Origin: Paraflavitalea sp. CAU 1676
GTDB lineage: Bacteria; Bacteroidota; Bacteroidia; Chitinophagales; Chitinophagaceae
Direction: 5' to 3'
DNA: 64,000 nt
NCBI RefSeq assembly: GCF_029223285.1
Contig: NZ_JARHUJ010000004.1
Coordinates: 310,001-374,000, forward strand
The number at the start of each line of letters is the position of its first letter. The stretch's first letter is position 1. The position numbers were made by a program, and so were the translations under genes. Below the pieces are notes generated by a model. The model was not told the DNA's origin. It saw only the letters and a list, made by a program, of their open reading frames with translations, and searched no databases. Below, in pieces: positions 37,313-46,534 of this stretch.

Positions 37313-38512
37313 TTACTTCATATCTACCGGAATAAACACCAATGGTGTGGGAAGACAGGAAGCCCCGGGAGGAGAATAAGTGAATTTGATGGTTTGCTCC
37401 GCTCCGTTTGCAGCCGGCGGAAATACCTGAACAAGGATTGCCTCGGGCGATTTCCTGGTCACCAGTTTATCGGCAGGCAATTGAATAATGCCTTCCTTGA
37501 ATTTTCCCTTACTTACTATCATGGTATTGGCCATACCGCCACACCATTGACCGTTGTCGGCACGTGAGTTCCAGGTTACGAGTGCCAAACCACGGCCATC
37601 GGTACTCTTCCACTTCATCTCAACCTGGTACATGACACCGTAGTTACCTGCAAGAGTAGCAGTACGGCCGGAGGTACCTTCGGTACCAAGCACCCAGGGA
37701 TCCTTATTACCATCGGCCACGATGATCTGTTTGATGCCATCTTTGGTATCCAGGGTGTCCTGAACCTCAACACGGTAATTGGATACTCCAAATACTCCGC
37801 GACCTGCGTTGTTGCCTTTAGAGGGCAAGATGTTCTTGATACGTTCTGCTGCAGTGGTGACAGGTGTTTTGGTGTCGGTTTGCAGAATACTGATCTCACC
37901 AGGCTGGTCGATCACAAACTCATAAAAACCGTGTACCAGTTCGTCATACTTAACCACAAATTTTTCATGGGCAGGATCTATGGTAATGGACTTTCCAGGC
38001 TTGACAATTCGTACGCTTGTTTGTGGGGTTGCTGCAAAGAAGTCGGCCAATCCCTGTTTACCAGCCAGGAAATAATTGGTAGTAGGCTTTTGGGATGAGT
38101 ATTTCAACATGCGCAGGCGCATATCGGTTTTGCCGGTATTTTTAATCACCGCAGCAATCCTCGTTTCGATCTTCGCCGGCTCCTTCACTCCATTCACATT
38201 ATACACATATAATCTCACTGTTCCAGGATCAACAGCTTCTCGCAAGGCAATGGCTTCCGGTACGCGAATGTATTCAGGATCATCGGAGATCAGGTATTGA
38301 GGTCCGGGCAATACGACCTTTCTGTAACCAACCTGTTGAAACTTTTCGGTGAGCACTCCGGGCAGTTCAATAAGGCCACCTTGTGGGGCTGCCAACACGC
38401 GCTTGCTTAGTTCGGGGCCAATTTCCTGAGCCAGGGATGGGAGGGTAGTGGCTAAACTGCCGGCGAAGAGGAGGGAAAGGCAACCTGCTTTCTTTAATGA
38501 TTTTTTAATCAT
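37313..38512 (-). CDS. Secreted protein of unknown function (about 399 aa)
   Basis: I do not recognise a family with confidence. ATG 38512 gives a classic signal peptide (MIKKSLKKAGCLSLLFAGSL, cleavage near PSLAQ); ATG 38521 is three codons upstream. The mature protein is beta-rich, with two apparent domains: an N-terminal one (about 30-240) with repeated VRIVKPGKSITI-type strands, and a C-terminal one with ATLAGNYGVMYQVEMKW and a lone WCGG. It is convergent with the OmpA gene and lies 106 bp from the ROK gene, same strand. A matrix or cell-surface role is possible but unproven. Confidence 0.6.
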   Translation of the reverse strand: MIKKSLKKAGCLSLLFAGSLATTLPSLAQEIGPELSKRVLAAPQGGLIELPGVLTEKFQQVGYRKVVLPGPQYLISDDPEYIRVPEAIALREAVDPGTVRLYVYNVNGVKEPAKIETRIAAVIKNTGKTDMRLRMLKYSSQKPTTNYFLAGKQGLADFFAATPQTSVRIVKPGKSITIDPAHEKFVVKYDELVHGFYEFVIDQPGEISILQTDTKTPVTTAAERIKNILPSKGNNAGRGVFGVSNYRVEVQDTLDTKDGIKQIIVADGNKDPWVLGTEGTSGRTATLAGNYGVMYQVEMKWKSTDGRGLALVTWNSRADNGQWCGGMANTMIVSKGKFKEGIIQLPADKLVTRKSPEAILVQVFPPAANGAEQTIKFTYSPPGASCLPTPLVFIPVDMK

Positions 38513-38617
38513 GACTTGCAATGGTAGGTTATTTAGATAAATAATTTATTAACCATTGCGAATATAGTAAATGTTTTTATTAATTAGATCTCATCTAAGA
38601 CGATTATGATCTACTTC

Positions 38618-39880
38618 TTACTTAATGGAGAGTAGTTTATCACGGGCGATCAGGCAACCGCCTATAACGCCGGCTTTCTCCTGCAGCTTCGACATATGAA
38701 GTTGAGTATCGTTATTTACAAGGCTCAGTGAATATTTATTGAGCGCACTGCGTATCGGAAGGCGGATGTAGTCGCCGGTTTCGGCCAGGATGCCGCCGAG
38801 AATAACTAACTCGGGGTTGAATATATTGATAAGGACGGAGATGCCGCGGCCGATCTTTTCACCAATTTCGGCAATGAGTTCAATACATAATACGTCTTCA
38901 TTTTTTGCTGCTTGAATAATATCATACAGCCGCAAATGCTCGGGTAGTTTGTCCTTTTGCACCAGAACAGAGGTAGATCCCTGTTCTATCTTTTCCCTAA
39001 AGAGTCGCAACAACGCTTGCCCCGATGCTTCCGTTTCAAGACAACCTTTTTTGCCGCAATGACAAATGATCTCGTTGGCAAACAGAGGTATATGGCCAAA
39101 TTCTCCGCCAAACCCCGATTTCCCGCGATAGATCTTTCCATCGATCATAATACCCAGACCAATGCCGTAGTCCATATTGACAAACAGCACATTCTTCTCT
39201 TCCCGGACAAGCCCATTATGAAATTCGCCGTAGGCCATGGCTCTTGAGTCATTCTCCAGGTAAGTACGAATGCCAGTGATCTTTTCGATCGTGGTACTGA
39301 GGGGTTCTTCGTGAAAATGAAAATAACTGTAACTGTAGCCGTTTTCGCTATTGATGCGGCCCGATAGGTTGAGGCAAAGCGCCAGGATGTTCCGGTGCTC
39401 CTCGGGCAGGCGGGTAATAAAGGTTTGGATCACCCGCACCAGTTGATCAAATGCTTCCTTGGTATTCACCAAAGAATAGGGGACATGCATTTCTGCTTTT
39501 ACCAGGTTCTTTTTGAAATCGAGCAGTCCTATATTAATATAGTATTGCTTTACATCCACACCGAGAAAAAAAGCGGAATCCGCTACGAGCCCATACAGGT
39601 TCGCTTTGCGTCCACCACCTTTCGAATCTTCTTTCCCATAATCCTGTACCAGGCCGTCTGTGATCAATTCATTAATGAGGCTGGTGATCTTGGGTACACT
39701 GATATTCATCTCCTGTGCCAGATCGGTAATCGTGTTATTACCGGTTTGATCGAGGTGATTGATGATCTCTCTCTTGAACGCTTTGTTCTTATAGGCGACC
39801 CCTGAAGTGTTCTCTTCAGAAAATATTTCAAATATGCTTTGCTTGATTGCCATAGCTGGAAGGGGATAAAGTTTTTTCAT
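38618..39880 (-). CDS. ROK-family transcriptional regulator (NagC/XylR type)
   Basis: A 420-residue regulator: winged helix-turn-helix at about 33-85 (NNTITDLAQEMNISVPKITSLINEL), then a ROK sugar-kinase-like domain with GVDVKQYYINIGLLD (107 on), the NLSGRINSENG segment, NDSRAMAYGE, and the zinc motif CHCGKKGC followed by LETEASGQAL. Repressors of this type bind a sugar or sugar phosphate (GlcNAc-6-P for NagC). It is divergent from the epimerase gene, and an inverted repeat lies 12 bp before that gene, so it probably controls the amino-sugar locus at 40-60 kb. Met at residue 10 (39853) is an alternative start. Confidence 0.93.
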   Translation of the reverse strand: MKKLYPLPAMAIKQSIFEIFSEENTSGVAYKNKAFKREIINHLDQTGNNTITDLAQEMNISVPKITSLINELITDGLVQDYGKEDSKGGGRKANLYGLVADSAFFLGVDVKQYYINIGLLDFKKNLVKAEMHVPYSLVNTKEAFDQLVRVIQTFITRLPEEHRNILALCLNLSGRINSENGYSYSYFHFHEEPLSTTIEKITGIRTYLENDSRAMAYGEFHNGLVREEKNVLFVNMDYGIGLGIMIDGKIYRGKSGFGGEFGHIPLFANEIICHCGKKGCLETEASGQALLRLFREKIEQGSTSVLVQKDKLPEHLRLYDIIQAAKNEDVLCIELIAEIGEKIGRGISVLINIFNPELVILGGILAETGDYIRLPIRSALNKYSLSLVNNDTQLHMSKLQEKAGVIGGCLIARDKLLSIK

Positions 39881-39976
39881 TAACTAAGATAAGAGAATAG
39901 GGTTTAAATAATAACTATAGGCTAATTGAAGTATCCTAATAAAAATATTTACTAATTGTGTTCTTTTAATAAATTA

Positions 39977-40016
39977 ATTATTAAATTTACTAGCGAAAGT
40001 AAAACAAATTAATAAT
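39977..40016. promoter_or_regulatory. Inverted repeat, candidate ROK operator
   Basis: ATTATTAA (39977-39984) and TTAATAAT (40009-40016) are perfect inverse copies, extended inward by TTTAC/GTAAA (39986-39990 and 39998-40002). A third half-site TTAATAA lies at 39966-39972, making a second palindrome TTAATAA-N5-TTATTAA. The block ends 12 bp before the epimerase ATG and could overlap its promoter. A+T-rich palindromes of this kind are typical of NagC/Mlc-type operators, but the exact sequence is not a known consensus. Confidence 0.5.
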
Positions 40017-40027
40017 ATCAAGGTTAT

Positions 40028-41266
40028 ATGGCGTCAGATCTTAGTAATGCAAGCCTGATAGTAGCAGTATCCCCTGAAAATGAACCCTCCGGTAAGCCTT
40101 ATTCGGCCCTGTACCGGGATGAACTCATTGAAAACGTATTGCCTTTTTGGTTAAGGCATAGCCGGGACGAAAAGAACGGTGGTTATTTTACCTGTTTGCG
40201 TCGCGATGGCAGTGTATACGATACCGATAAATTTATGTGGCTCCAGGGACGCCAGGTATGGTGCTTCAGCTACATGTATAATAATGTAGCTCCTAAACAG
40301 GAGTGGCTCGATCTGGCCATTCATGGCGCCGGGTTCATGGAGAAGTATGGCCGCGATCATACAGCGGGCAACTGGTATTTCTCGCTTACAGCTGAAGGTA
40401 AACCACTAACCCAGCCATACAACATATTCAGCGACTGCTTTGCAGCAATGGGTTTTGCCGCTCTCGACAAGGCCAGCCCCAACGATCGCTATAAGCAGAT
40501 CGCTATCGATACCTTCGAAAATATTATTCGCCGCAAGGATAACTGGAAGGGCATTTATAATAAAGCCTACCCGGGCACCAGACCCCTCAAAGGGTTCAGC
40601 CTGCCAATGATCCTCTGCAATCTTTCGATCGAACTGGAACACCTGCTGGGAGCCAGTCGTGTAGATGAATTCATTCCCCAGGTCATACACGAAGTGATGG
40701 AGGTGTTTTATCAGCCCGAACATGGATTGATACTCGAAAGCGTACAACCCAATGGCGCCTTTTCCAACAGCTTTGAAGGCCGGCTCATCAATCCCGGCCA
40801 TACCATCGAAGCCATGTGGTTCATTATGGACCTCGGTAAACGTATGAACGACCAGGCGCTGATCCGCAAGGCCTGCGATATCATGCTGCATACGCTGGAG
40901 TATGGATGGGATAAAGAGTTTGGCGGCATCTTCTACTTTATGGATGTGCTGGGCAATCCACCACAACAACTGGAGTGGGATCAAAAGCTTTGGTGGGTGC
41001 ATGTGGAAGCCCTTGTTGCGTTGGCAAAAGGGTATGCGCTTACAGGTGATGAACACTGCCTGCGTTGGTTCAAAAAAGTACACCAATATACCTGGAAACA
41101 TTTCAGGGATGAACAATTTGGAGAGTGGTTTGGCTATCTCAACCGCAGGGGAGAGGTATTGCTCGACCTCAAAGGAGGCAAATGGAAAGGATGTTTCCAT
41201 ATACCCCGATCACTCTACCAGGTATGGAAAACCTGGGAAGCGCTCGAAGCAAATACAGCTAAATAA
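40028..41266 (+). CDS. N-acylglucosamine 2-epimerase (AGE family)
   Basis: A 412-residue cytoplasmic epimerase, (alpha/alpha)6 barrel, no signal peptide. The AGE signature WLQGRQVW is at 71-78 (R75), NPGHTIEAMWF at about 255-264 (H258, E261), WWVHVEAL (H325) and CFHIPRSLYQVW (H391). From memory of porcine AGE, R75, H258, E261 and H391 match its active site (R60, H248, E251, H382), so it should interconvert ManNAc and GlcNAc rather than cellobiose or mannobiose. It is first in the plus-strand locus and directly behind the ROK operator candidate. It places ManNAc-type sugars, for instance from sialic acid, into GlcNAc metabolism. Confidence 0.9.
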   Translation: MASDLSNASLIVAVSPENEPSGKPYSALYRDELIENVLPFWLRHSRDEKNGGYFTCLRRDGSVYDTDKFMWLQGRQVWCFSYMYNNVAPKQEWLDLAIHGAGFMEKYGRDHTAGNWYFSLTAEGKPLTQPYNIFSDCFAAMGFAALDKASPNDRYKQIAIDTFENIIRRKDNWKGIYNKAYPGTRPLKGFSLPMILCNLSIELEHLLGASRVDEFIPQVIHEVMEVFYQPEHGLILESVQPNGAFSNSFEGRLINPGHTIEAMWFIMDLGKRMNDQALIRKACDIMLHTLEYGWDKEFGGIFYFMDVLGNPPQQLEWDQKLWWVHVEALVALAKGYALTGDEHCLRWFKKVHQYTWKHFRDEQFGEWFGYLNRRGEVLLDLKGGKWKGCFHIPRSLYQVWKTWEALEANTAK

Positions 41267-41406
41267 GCCTGTTGGGCTAACCAGGCGGCCGGTGCAGTAA
41301 AAGAACCGTGTAATAAAAGGTAGGGACGTACTCAATTAACGATTGCTCATTCTCAATTGCCACGCTGATGATTGCTGCGTGACAACAATGATAAAACATA
41401 CGAAAA

Positions 41407-43269
41407 ATGAAAGGTAAGGTCCATTACTTATTGTATGTCTTACTGGCCGGCAGCATAACAATGCAGGCGCAACAGACCTTAAACACGGAGGTGTTGATCA
41501 TCGGGGGCGGGGCCAGTGGTACCACTGCCGGTATACAGGCAGCCAGGATGGGGGTAAAGACACTCATCGTGGAAGAAACCAACTGGCTGGGCGGAATGCT
41601 CACCGCTGCCGGCGTATCGGCCATCGATGGCAACCACCGCATGCCGGGTGGCCTCTGGGGAGAGTTCAGGCAAATGCTGTACAGGCATTATGGCGGCCCC
41701 GATTCCGTAGCCACAGGTTGGGTAAGCAACACACTGTTTGAACCACATATCGGCAATAAATTCCTGCAACAACTTACTTCAGCCGAAAAGAACCTGCAGA
41801 TATTATTCAATACCCGTTGGACAAGCGTAAAGCGCGAACACAATAAATGGACAGTAACGATTGCGCAAGGCAAACAACAGCAAACCATTCAGGCCACCAT
41901 TCTTATCGATGCCACCGAGTTGGGGGATGTAATGGCAGCGGCCGGCGCTAAATACGCCATCGGTATGGACAGCCGGTACGACACCGGAGAAGAACTGGCT
42001 CCTGAAAAGGCCAACGACATCATACAGGACCTCACCTATGTGGCCGTACTCAAAGATTATGGCAAAGGGGCAAACAAGACCATCGCTAAACCCGAGGGCT
42101 ACAACAAAGCTGAATTTGATTGTAGTTGCGATGTCAGTGATCCTGCTTCCTTCGATAGTCCGCAGAATAATTGTTACCGCATGATGCAATATGGCCGGCT
42201 GCCCGGTAACAAGTACATGATCAACTGGCCCAAATGCGGCAATGATATTTATCTCAATCTCATAGAAAAAACACCTGCAGAAAGAGAACAATTGCTGAAG
42301 CAGGCGAAATTGCACACGCTCCGTTTCCTTTACTACCTACAAACGGAACTGGGTTACAAACACCTCGGCCTGGCGGAGGATGAATTTCCCACAAAGGACA
42401 AGCTGCCCATGATTGCTTACCACCGCGAATCAAGGCGCCTGAAAGGATTGGTTAGTTTTACCGTAAATCACGTAGCCCGTCCATATGAAACAGCCGATGC
42501 GCTGTACCGTACCGGGATCGCCGTGGGAGACTACACCATCGATCACCATCACCTGAAGAATCCTTCCGCACCGGCCATCGACTTTGTCAAGATCAAAGTG
42601 CCCTCCTACAATGTGCCCATGGGTAGCCTGATACCACAAGGGGTGGAGGGGCTGATCGTTGCAGAAAAAAGTATCAGCGTAACCAATATTGTCAATGGCG
42701 CAACACGCCTGCAACCGGTGGTACTGCAGATCGGACAGGCAGCGGGTGCAATGGCTGCACTTTGCATACAGCAGCAAAAGCAACCCGCCCAGCTGAAAGT
42801 GCGCGATGTACAACAGCAATTACTCAGGGCGAATGGTTATATCATGCCTTTTATCGATGTGCCAACCACCGATCCTCAATTCAGCACCATACAAAAGATT
42901 GGTGCTACTGGAATTCTCAAAGGAACAGGCGTACCCTATATGTGGGCCAACCAGACCTGGTTTTATCCCGAACAGCCCATTAGTGGATACGAACTGGTGC
43001 AGGGGCTCCGTCTTTATTATCCTGCCTTAAAAACATACTTGGCGGCATCGGGTGAAATGCTCACAATTGCCGAACTGGTAAAGATCCTCAAAGCCATCAG
43101 CGTGGTGACCGATGAACAGCAACTGATCAAGGAGCTCACCGATGCCAGCATAAACCTACCCCGTGATAAACTCGCTCAATCGCTCAACAGGCGTGCTGTA
43201 GCGGTACTGCTCGACAAACACCTTCATCCTTTTGAGAAGTCAATCACTATTTCAGGTAGCCTGGAATAA
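41407..43269 (+). CDS. Exported FAD-dependent oxidoreductase with SLH-like C-terminus
   Basis: A 620-residue FAD_oxidored-family protein. A Sec-type signal peptide (1-22, ending MQAQ, no twin-arginine) precedes the dinucleotide fold with IIGGGASG (31-38), a Glu at the end of strand 2 (VEE, 55-57) and NWLGGMLTAAG (59-69). The family is sometimes annotated xanthan-lyase-like, but the visible fold is a flavin oxidoreductase. Residues about 483-540 resemble an S-layer-homology repeat (IDVPTTDPQFSTIQKIGATG, then a Phe-x-Pro-x-x-x-I turn), with a weaker second copy to the C-terminus. It may oxidise a sugar in the periplasm; FAD would have to be loaded after export. Confidence 0.85.
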   Translation: MKGKVHYLLYVLLAGSITMQAQQTLNTEVLIIGGGASGTTAGIQAARMGVKTLIVEETNWLGGMLTAAGVSAIDGNHRMPGGLWGEFRQMLYRHYGGPDSVATGWVSNTLFEPHIGNKFLQQLTSAEKNLQILFNTRWTSVKREHNKWTVTIAQGKQQQTIQATILIDATELGDVMAAAGAKYAIGMDSRYDTGEELAPEKANDIIQDLTYVAVLKDYGKGANKTIAKPEGYNKAEFDCSCDVSDPASFDSPQNNCYRMMQYGRLPGNKYMINWPKCGNDIYLNLIEKTPAEREQLLKQAKLHTLRFLYYLQTELGYKHLGLAEDEFPTKDKLPMIAYHRESRRLKGLVSFTVNHVARPYETADALYRTGIAVGDYTIDHHHLKNPSAPAIDFVKIKVPSYNVPMGSLIPQGVEGLIVAEKSISVTNIVNGATRLQPVVLQIGQAAGAMAALCIQQQKQPAQLKVRDVQQQLLRANGYIMPFIDVPTTDPQFSTIQKIGATGILKGTGVPYMWANQTWFYPEQPISGYELVQGLRLYYPALKTYLAASGEMLTIAELVKILKAISVVTDEQQLIKELTDASINLPRDKLAQSLNRRAVAVLLDKHLHPFEKSITISGSLE

Positions 43270-43304
43270 CCGGTCTTAAACATTCTAAACCTCCTTTTTA
43301 ACCA

Positions 43305-46300
43305 ATGCAGTTGTATATGAGACAATTCCGGCATCTAATGTTTGCAGGGCGCAGGATCTGGCTGCTCGCATTCTTACTGGCCTACCACCTATTGACATTT
43401 GGCCAAACCAAACCGGTAACAGGAACCATCACTTCCTCCGATGGCGTTCCGTTGGCCGGCGTAACAGTAGTGATCAAAGGCACTACACAGGGCACTTCTA
43501 CCGATGCTGCCGGCTACTTTAACTTACCCATCAGTACCGAAAAAGCTATTTTGGTAATCTCCATGACGGGGTATACATCGCTTACGCTGACTGCCAATGC
43601 AGGCGCATCATTGACCTTGAACCTTGAAAAGAAACTCAAAGACCTCGATGAAGTAGTAGTGGTAGGGTATGGCCGTCAAAAGAGAGGCAACGTGGTTGGT
43701 TCCGTAGCGCAGATCAGTGGCGAACAATTGAAGCAGGCGCCCGCTATGAACGTAACCAATATGCTGGCCGGTCGTTTGCCAGGTCTTACTACCGTACAAC
43801 AGTCGGGCCGCCCCGGAGCCGATGATGCCTCGCTCCGCATCCGTGGTGTGGGTTCCTATGCCAGCAGCTCGGCGCCCCTCATCATGATCGATAACGTGCA
43901 AAGACCCTCTTTTAGTCACCTCGATCCCAGTGAGATCGAAAGCATCACCATTCTGAAAGATGCCGTTTCTACTGCTGTATATGGCTTACAGGCAGCAAAC
44001 GGAATTATCCTTATCACCACCAAGCGTGGTAAAACCGGCAAACCGGTGGTAAGTTATGATGGTGCCGTAACCGTAAACCAGAATACCCGTTTCCCCAAGT
44101 TCCTCGATGGACCCGATTACATGCAGTGGTACAATAAAGGAACCGAAATGGACAATGAATACAATGAACATACCGGCGCCAGCATCGTGCCTTATGTTTA
44201 TTCACAAAAGCAGATCGATGAAGTAAGGAGTGGAACCAACACCAATCCGTTACTGGGTAATACCGATTGGCTCGATATGCTGGTGGGCAGAGAAAGCATC
44301 AGCCAGCAACATGCCATCACCGTTCGCGGTGGAACCGATAAGGTAAAATACTTTACGTCGGTTGGTATGCTCGATCAGGATGGAGTAGTAAGGAATACCG
44401 GTTTCAAACGCTACAACGTTCGTTCCAATATCGATGCGGAATTGAACGAGGTATTTTCCGTAGCGCTCGATCTGGGCCTTCGTCAACAACTGACCAATAC
44501 GCCCGGTATTTCTCCCGACAACACAGCCTACCTCAACCCGTTCTATCAGGGTGTGCGTATGCTGCCCAACCTGCCTATGTATGCGCCCAATGGATTACCA
44601 GTTGCCTATAATAGTAACGCAGGCTGGGTAAATCCCATCGCATCCGTTGAACAGTCGGGTTATCAAAGAGCTCAAACCAACGTGTTTCAGGGTAATATAT
44701 CATTCAAAATTAAAGTGCCCTGGGTAAAAGGTTTGGAAATGAAGTTGCTGACGGCTTACGACAAAAGCAGCACCGAGAATAAAAGCTGGTTGACGCCGTA
44801 TACGGTCATGGGCCGCGCGCGCGACCAGGTTTCCGGCGACTTTGTGACTATCAATACCCTGCCCGGTATCACCCGTACCACGCTGCGCCAATCCTTCAGT
44901 CAGTACAACCGCAAAACATTCCAGCCAAGCATCACCTATACAAAATCATTCGGCGATCATACGATCAATGCATTGGCCCTATACGAATGGTCTCAACAGA
45001 AATCAAACGTATTCTCTACCGGTGCCAGCAATTTCGCCCTCACCGATCTGCATGAGATCGATTACGGCAGCAAGGCTACCGAATACCTGATCGCTCCCAC
45101 AGGATCCAGCGATATCGATGATTCGAGAGCCGGTTATGTAGTTCGTTTGAACTATGGCTATAAAGACAAGTACCTGCTCGAAGTGGCAACCCGTTTCGAT
45201 GCCAACGTAAATTTCATCAAGAACAACCGTTGGCATCCGTTTCCCGGTGTTGGCCTCGGTTGGGTGATCAGCAAGGAAGACTTCTTCGACGACCTCACCA
45301 GTGTAGTGAGCCACCTGAAGCTGAAAGCCTCTTATGGTAAGCTGGGCAACGGATCGTCTATTGGCTCCTTCCCTTACCTCCAAACCTACCTGCTCACTAC
45401 CGCTCCTTCCATGGTGATCGGTGGCCAGCCGGTAGCAGCGCTTTATACCGGCGCCCCTCCCAACGTAGACCTTAAATGGGAAACTGCTTCATTCACCAAC
45501 GTCGGTTTCGAGTCGGTATTCCTGAACGGATTACTGGGTTTTGACTTCGAGTGGTTCTACAAACTCACCAATGATATCCTGGACAGTCCCGGTGGTCTTT
45601 ATCCTCCTTCCCTGGGCGGATATTATCCCTCCCTTATCAATAATGGTATCGTTGCCAATAAAGGGTTCGATTTGCAGATCAGGCACCGCAACAGGATCAA
45701 TAAGATCCAGTATGGTGTAACGGCCAACCTGAACTGGGCTAAGAATAAGATCCTGCGCAGGAATGAAAGTGCCGGATTGCCCGACTGGCAGCGCACAGTA
45801 GGCAGAAGTGTAGGTGAAAAGATGGGCTTTATCGTTGATGGTATGTACCAGAACTGGGAAGAAGCTGCCAATGGCGCCTCACCCAGTGGCGGCACCATTG
45901 CACCCGGGTTCTTCAAATACCGCGACCTCAATGGCGATGGCCGTCTCACCCGCACCGACGACATGACCTTTGTAGGCCGTAGCAATATCCCCGAATTGAT
46001 GTACGGTTTGAATCTCGACCTGCAATATGAAGGTTTTGATTTCAGTGCCCTGTTCCAGGGAGCGGCTTTGGTAAATGTCAACCTGGCCGGTACCTATGAA
46101 GGTTCCAGCGGCACCAGCGGTATCGACGACAATACACCGTTTACCAAAACATTCTATGGTTATGGTAACTCTCCCTATTTCCTCGTAGAGAACTCCTGGA
46201 CACCCGACAACCCCAATGCAGCTTATCCACGTCTTACGGCCTATAAATCTACCCTGTCGGCCCACAATGCACACTCCAATTCCGGTTGGATAAGAGATGG

Positions 46301-46517
46301 ATCTTATCTCCGTCTCAAATCTGTGCAGCTGGGTTATACGATCTCTAAAAAGTTGCTGAGTAAAGTAGGCGTACAGCAGGTTCGTTTCTATGTATCAGGC
46401 TTCAATCTCTTTACCTGGGATAAGCTGAAATACCTCGATCCTGAAATGCCCAACGTGAACAATGGATTCTATCCCCAGCAGAAGATGTACTCTGGCGGCG
46501 TAAACATTACTTTCTAA
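43305..46517 (+). CDS. SusC/RagA-family TonB-linked outer-membrane transporter
   Basis: A 1070-residue SusC. Signal peptide about 1-33 (Met 5 is an alternative start), carboxypeptidase-regulatory-like domain (about 36-112: VTGTITSSDGVPLAGVTVVIKG), the DEVVVVGYG linker (117 on), plug with IRGVGSY and ILKDAVSTAVYGLQAANGI, and barrel ending VNITF. It has no STN domain, so unlike the first SusC in the window it should not signal to an ECF sigma factor. It is separated from SusD by 17 bp and follows the oxidoreductase by 35 bp. It imports the glycan fragment handled by this locus. Confidence 0.95.
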   Translation: MQLYMRQFRHLMFAGRRIWLLAFLLAYHLLTFGQTKPVTGTITSSDGVPLAGVTVVIKGTTQGTSTDAAGYFNLPISTEKAILVISMTGYTSLTLTANAGASLTLNLEKKLKDLDEVVVVGYGRQKRGNVVGSVAQISGEQLKQAPAMNVTNMLAGRLPGLTTVQQSGRPGADDASLRIRGVGSYASSSAPLIMIDNVQRPSFSHLDPSEIESITILKDAVSTAVYGLQAANGIILITTKRGKTGKPVVSYDGAVTVNQNTRFPKFLDGPDYMQWYNKGTEMDNEYNEHTGASIVPYVYSQKQIDEVRSGTNTNPLLGNTDWLDMLVGRESISQQHAITVRGGTDKVKYFTSVGMLDQDGVVRNTGFKRYNVRSNIDAELNEVFSVALDLGLRQQLTNTPGISPDNTAYLNPFYQGVRMLPNLPMYAPNGLPVAYNSNAGWVNPIASVEQSGYQRAQTNVFQGNISFKIKVPWVKGLEMKLLTAYDKSSTENKSWLTPYTVMGRARDQVSGDFVTINTLPGITRTTLRQSFSQYNRKTFQPSITYTKSFGDHTINALALYEWSQQKSNVFSTGASNFALTDLHEIDYGSKATEYLIAPTGSSDIDDSRAGYVVRLNYGYKDKYLLEVATRFDANVNFIKNNRWHPFPGVGLGWVISKEDFFDDLTSVVSHLKLKASYGKLGNGSSIGSFPYLQTYLLTTAPSMVIGGQPVAALYTGAPPNVDLKWETASFTNVGFESVFLNGLLGFDFEWFYKLTNDILDSPGGLYPPSLGGYYPSLINNGIVANKGFDLQIRHRNRINKIQYGVTANLNWAKNKILRRNESAGLPDWQRTVGRSVGEKMGFIVDGMYQNWEEAANGASPSGGTIAPGFFKYRDLNGDGRLTRTDDMTFVGRSNIPELMYGLNLDLQYEGFDFSALFQGAALVNVNLAGTYEGSSGTSGIDDNTPFTKTFYGYGNSPYFLVENSWTPDNPNAAYPRLTAYKSTLSAHNAHSNSGWIRDGSYLRLKSVQLGYTISKKLLSKVGVQQVRFYVSGFNLFTWDKLKYLDPEMPNVNNGFYPQQKMYSGGVNITF

Positions 46518-46534
46518 TCATCAATTCTGACTTT

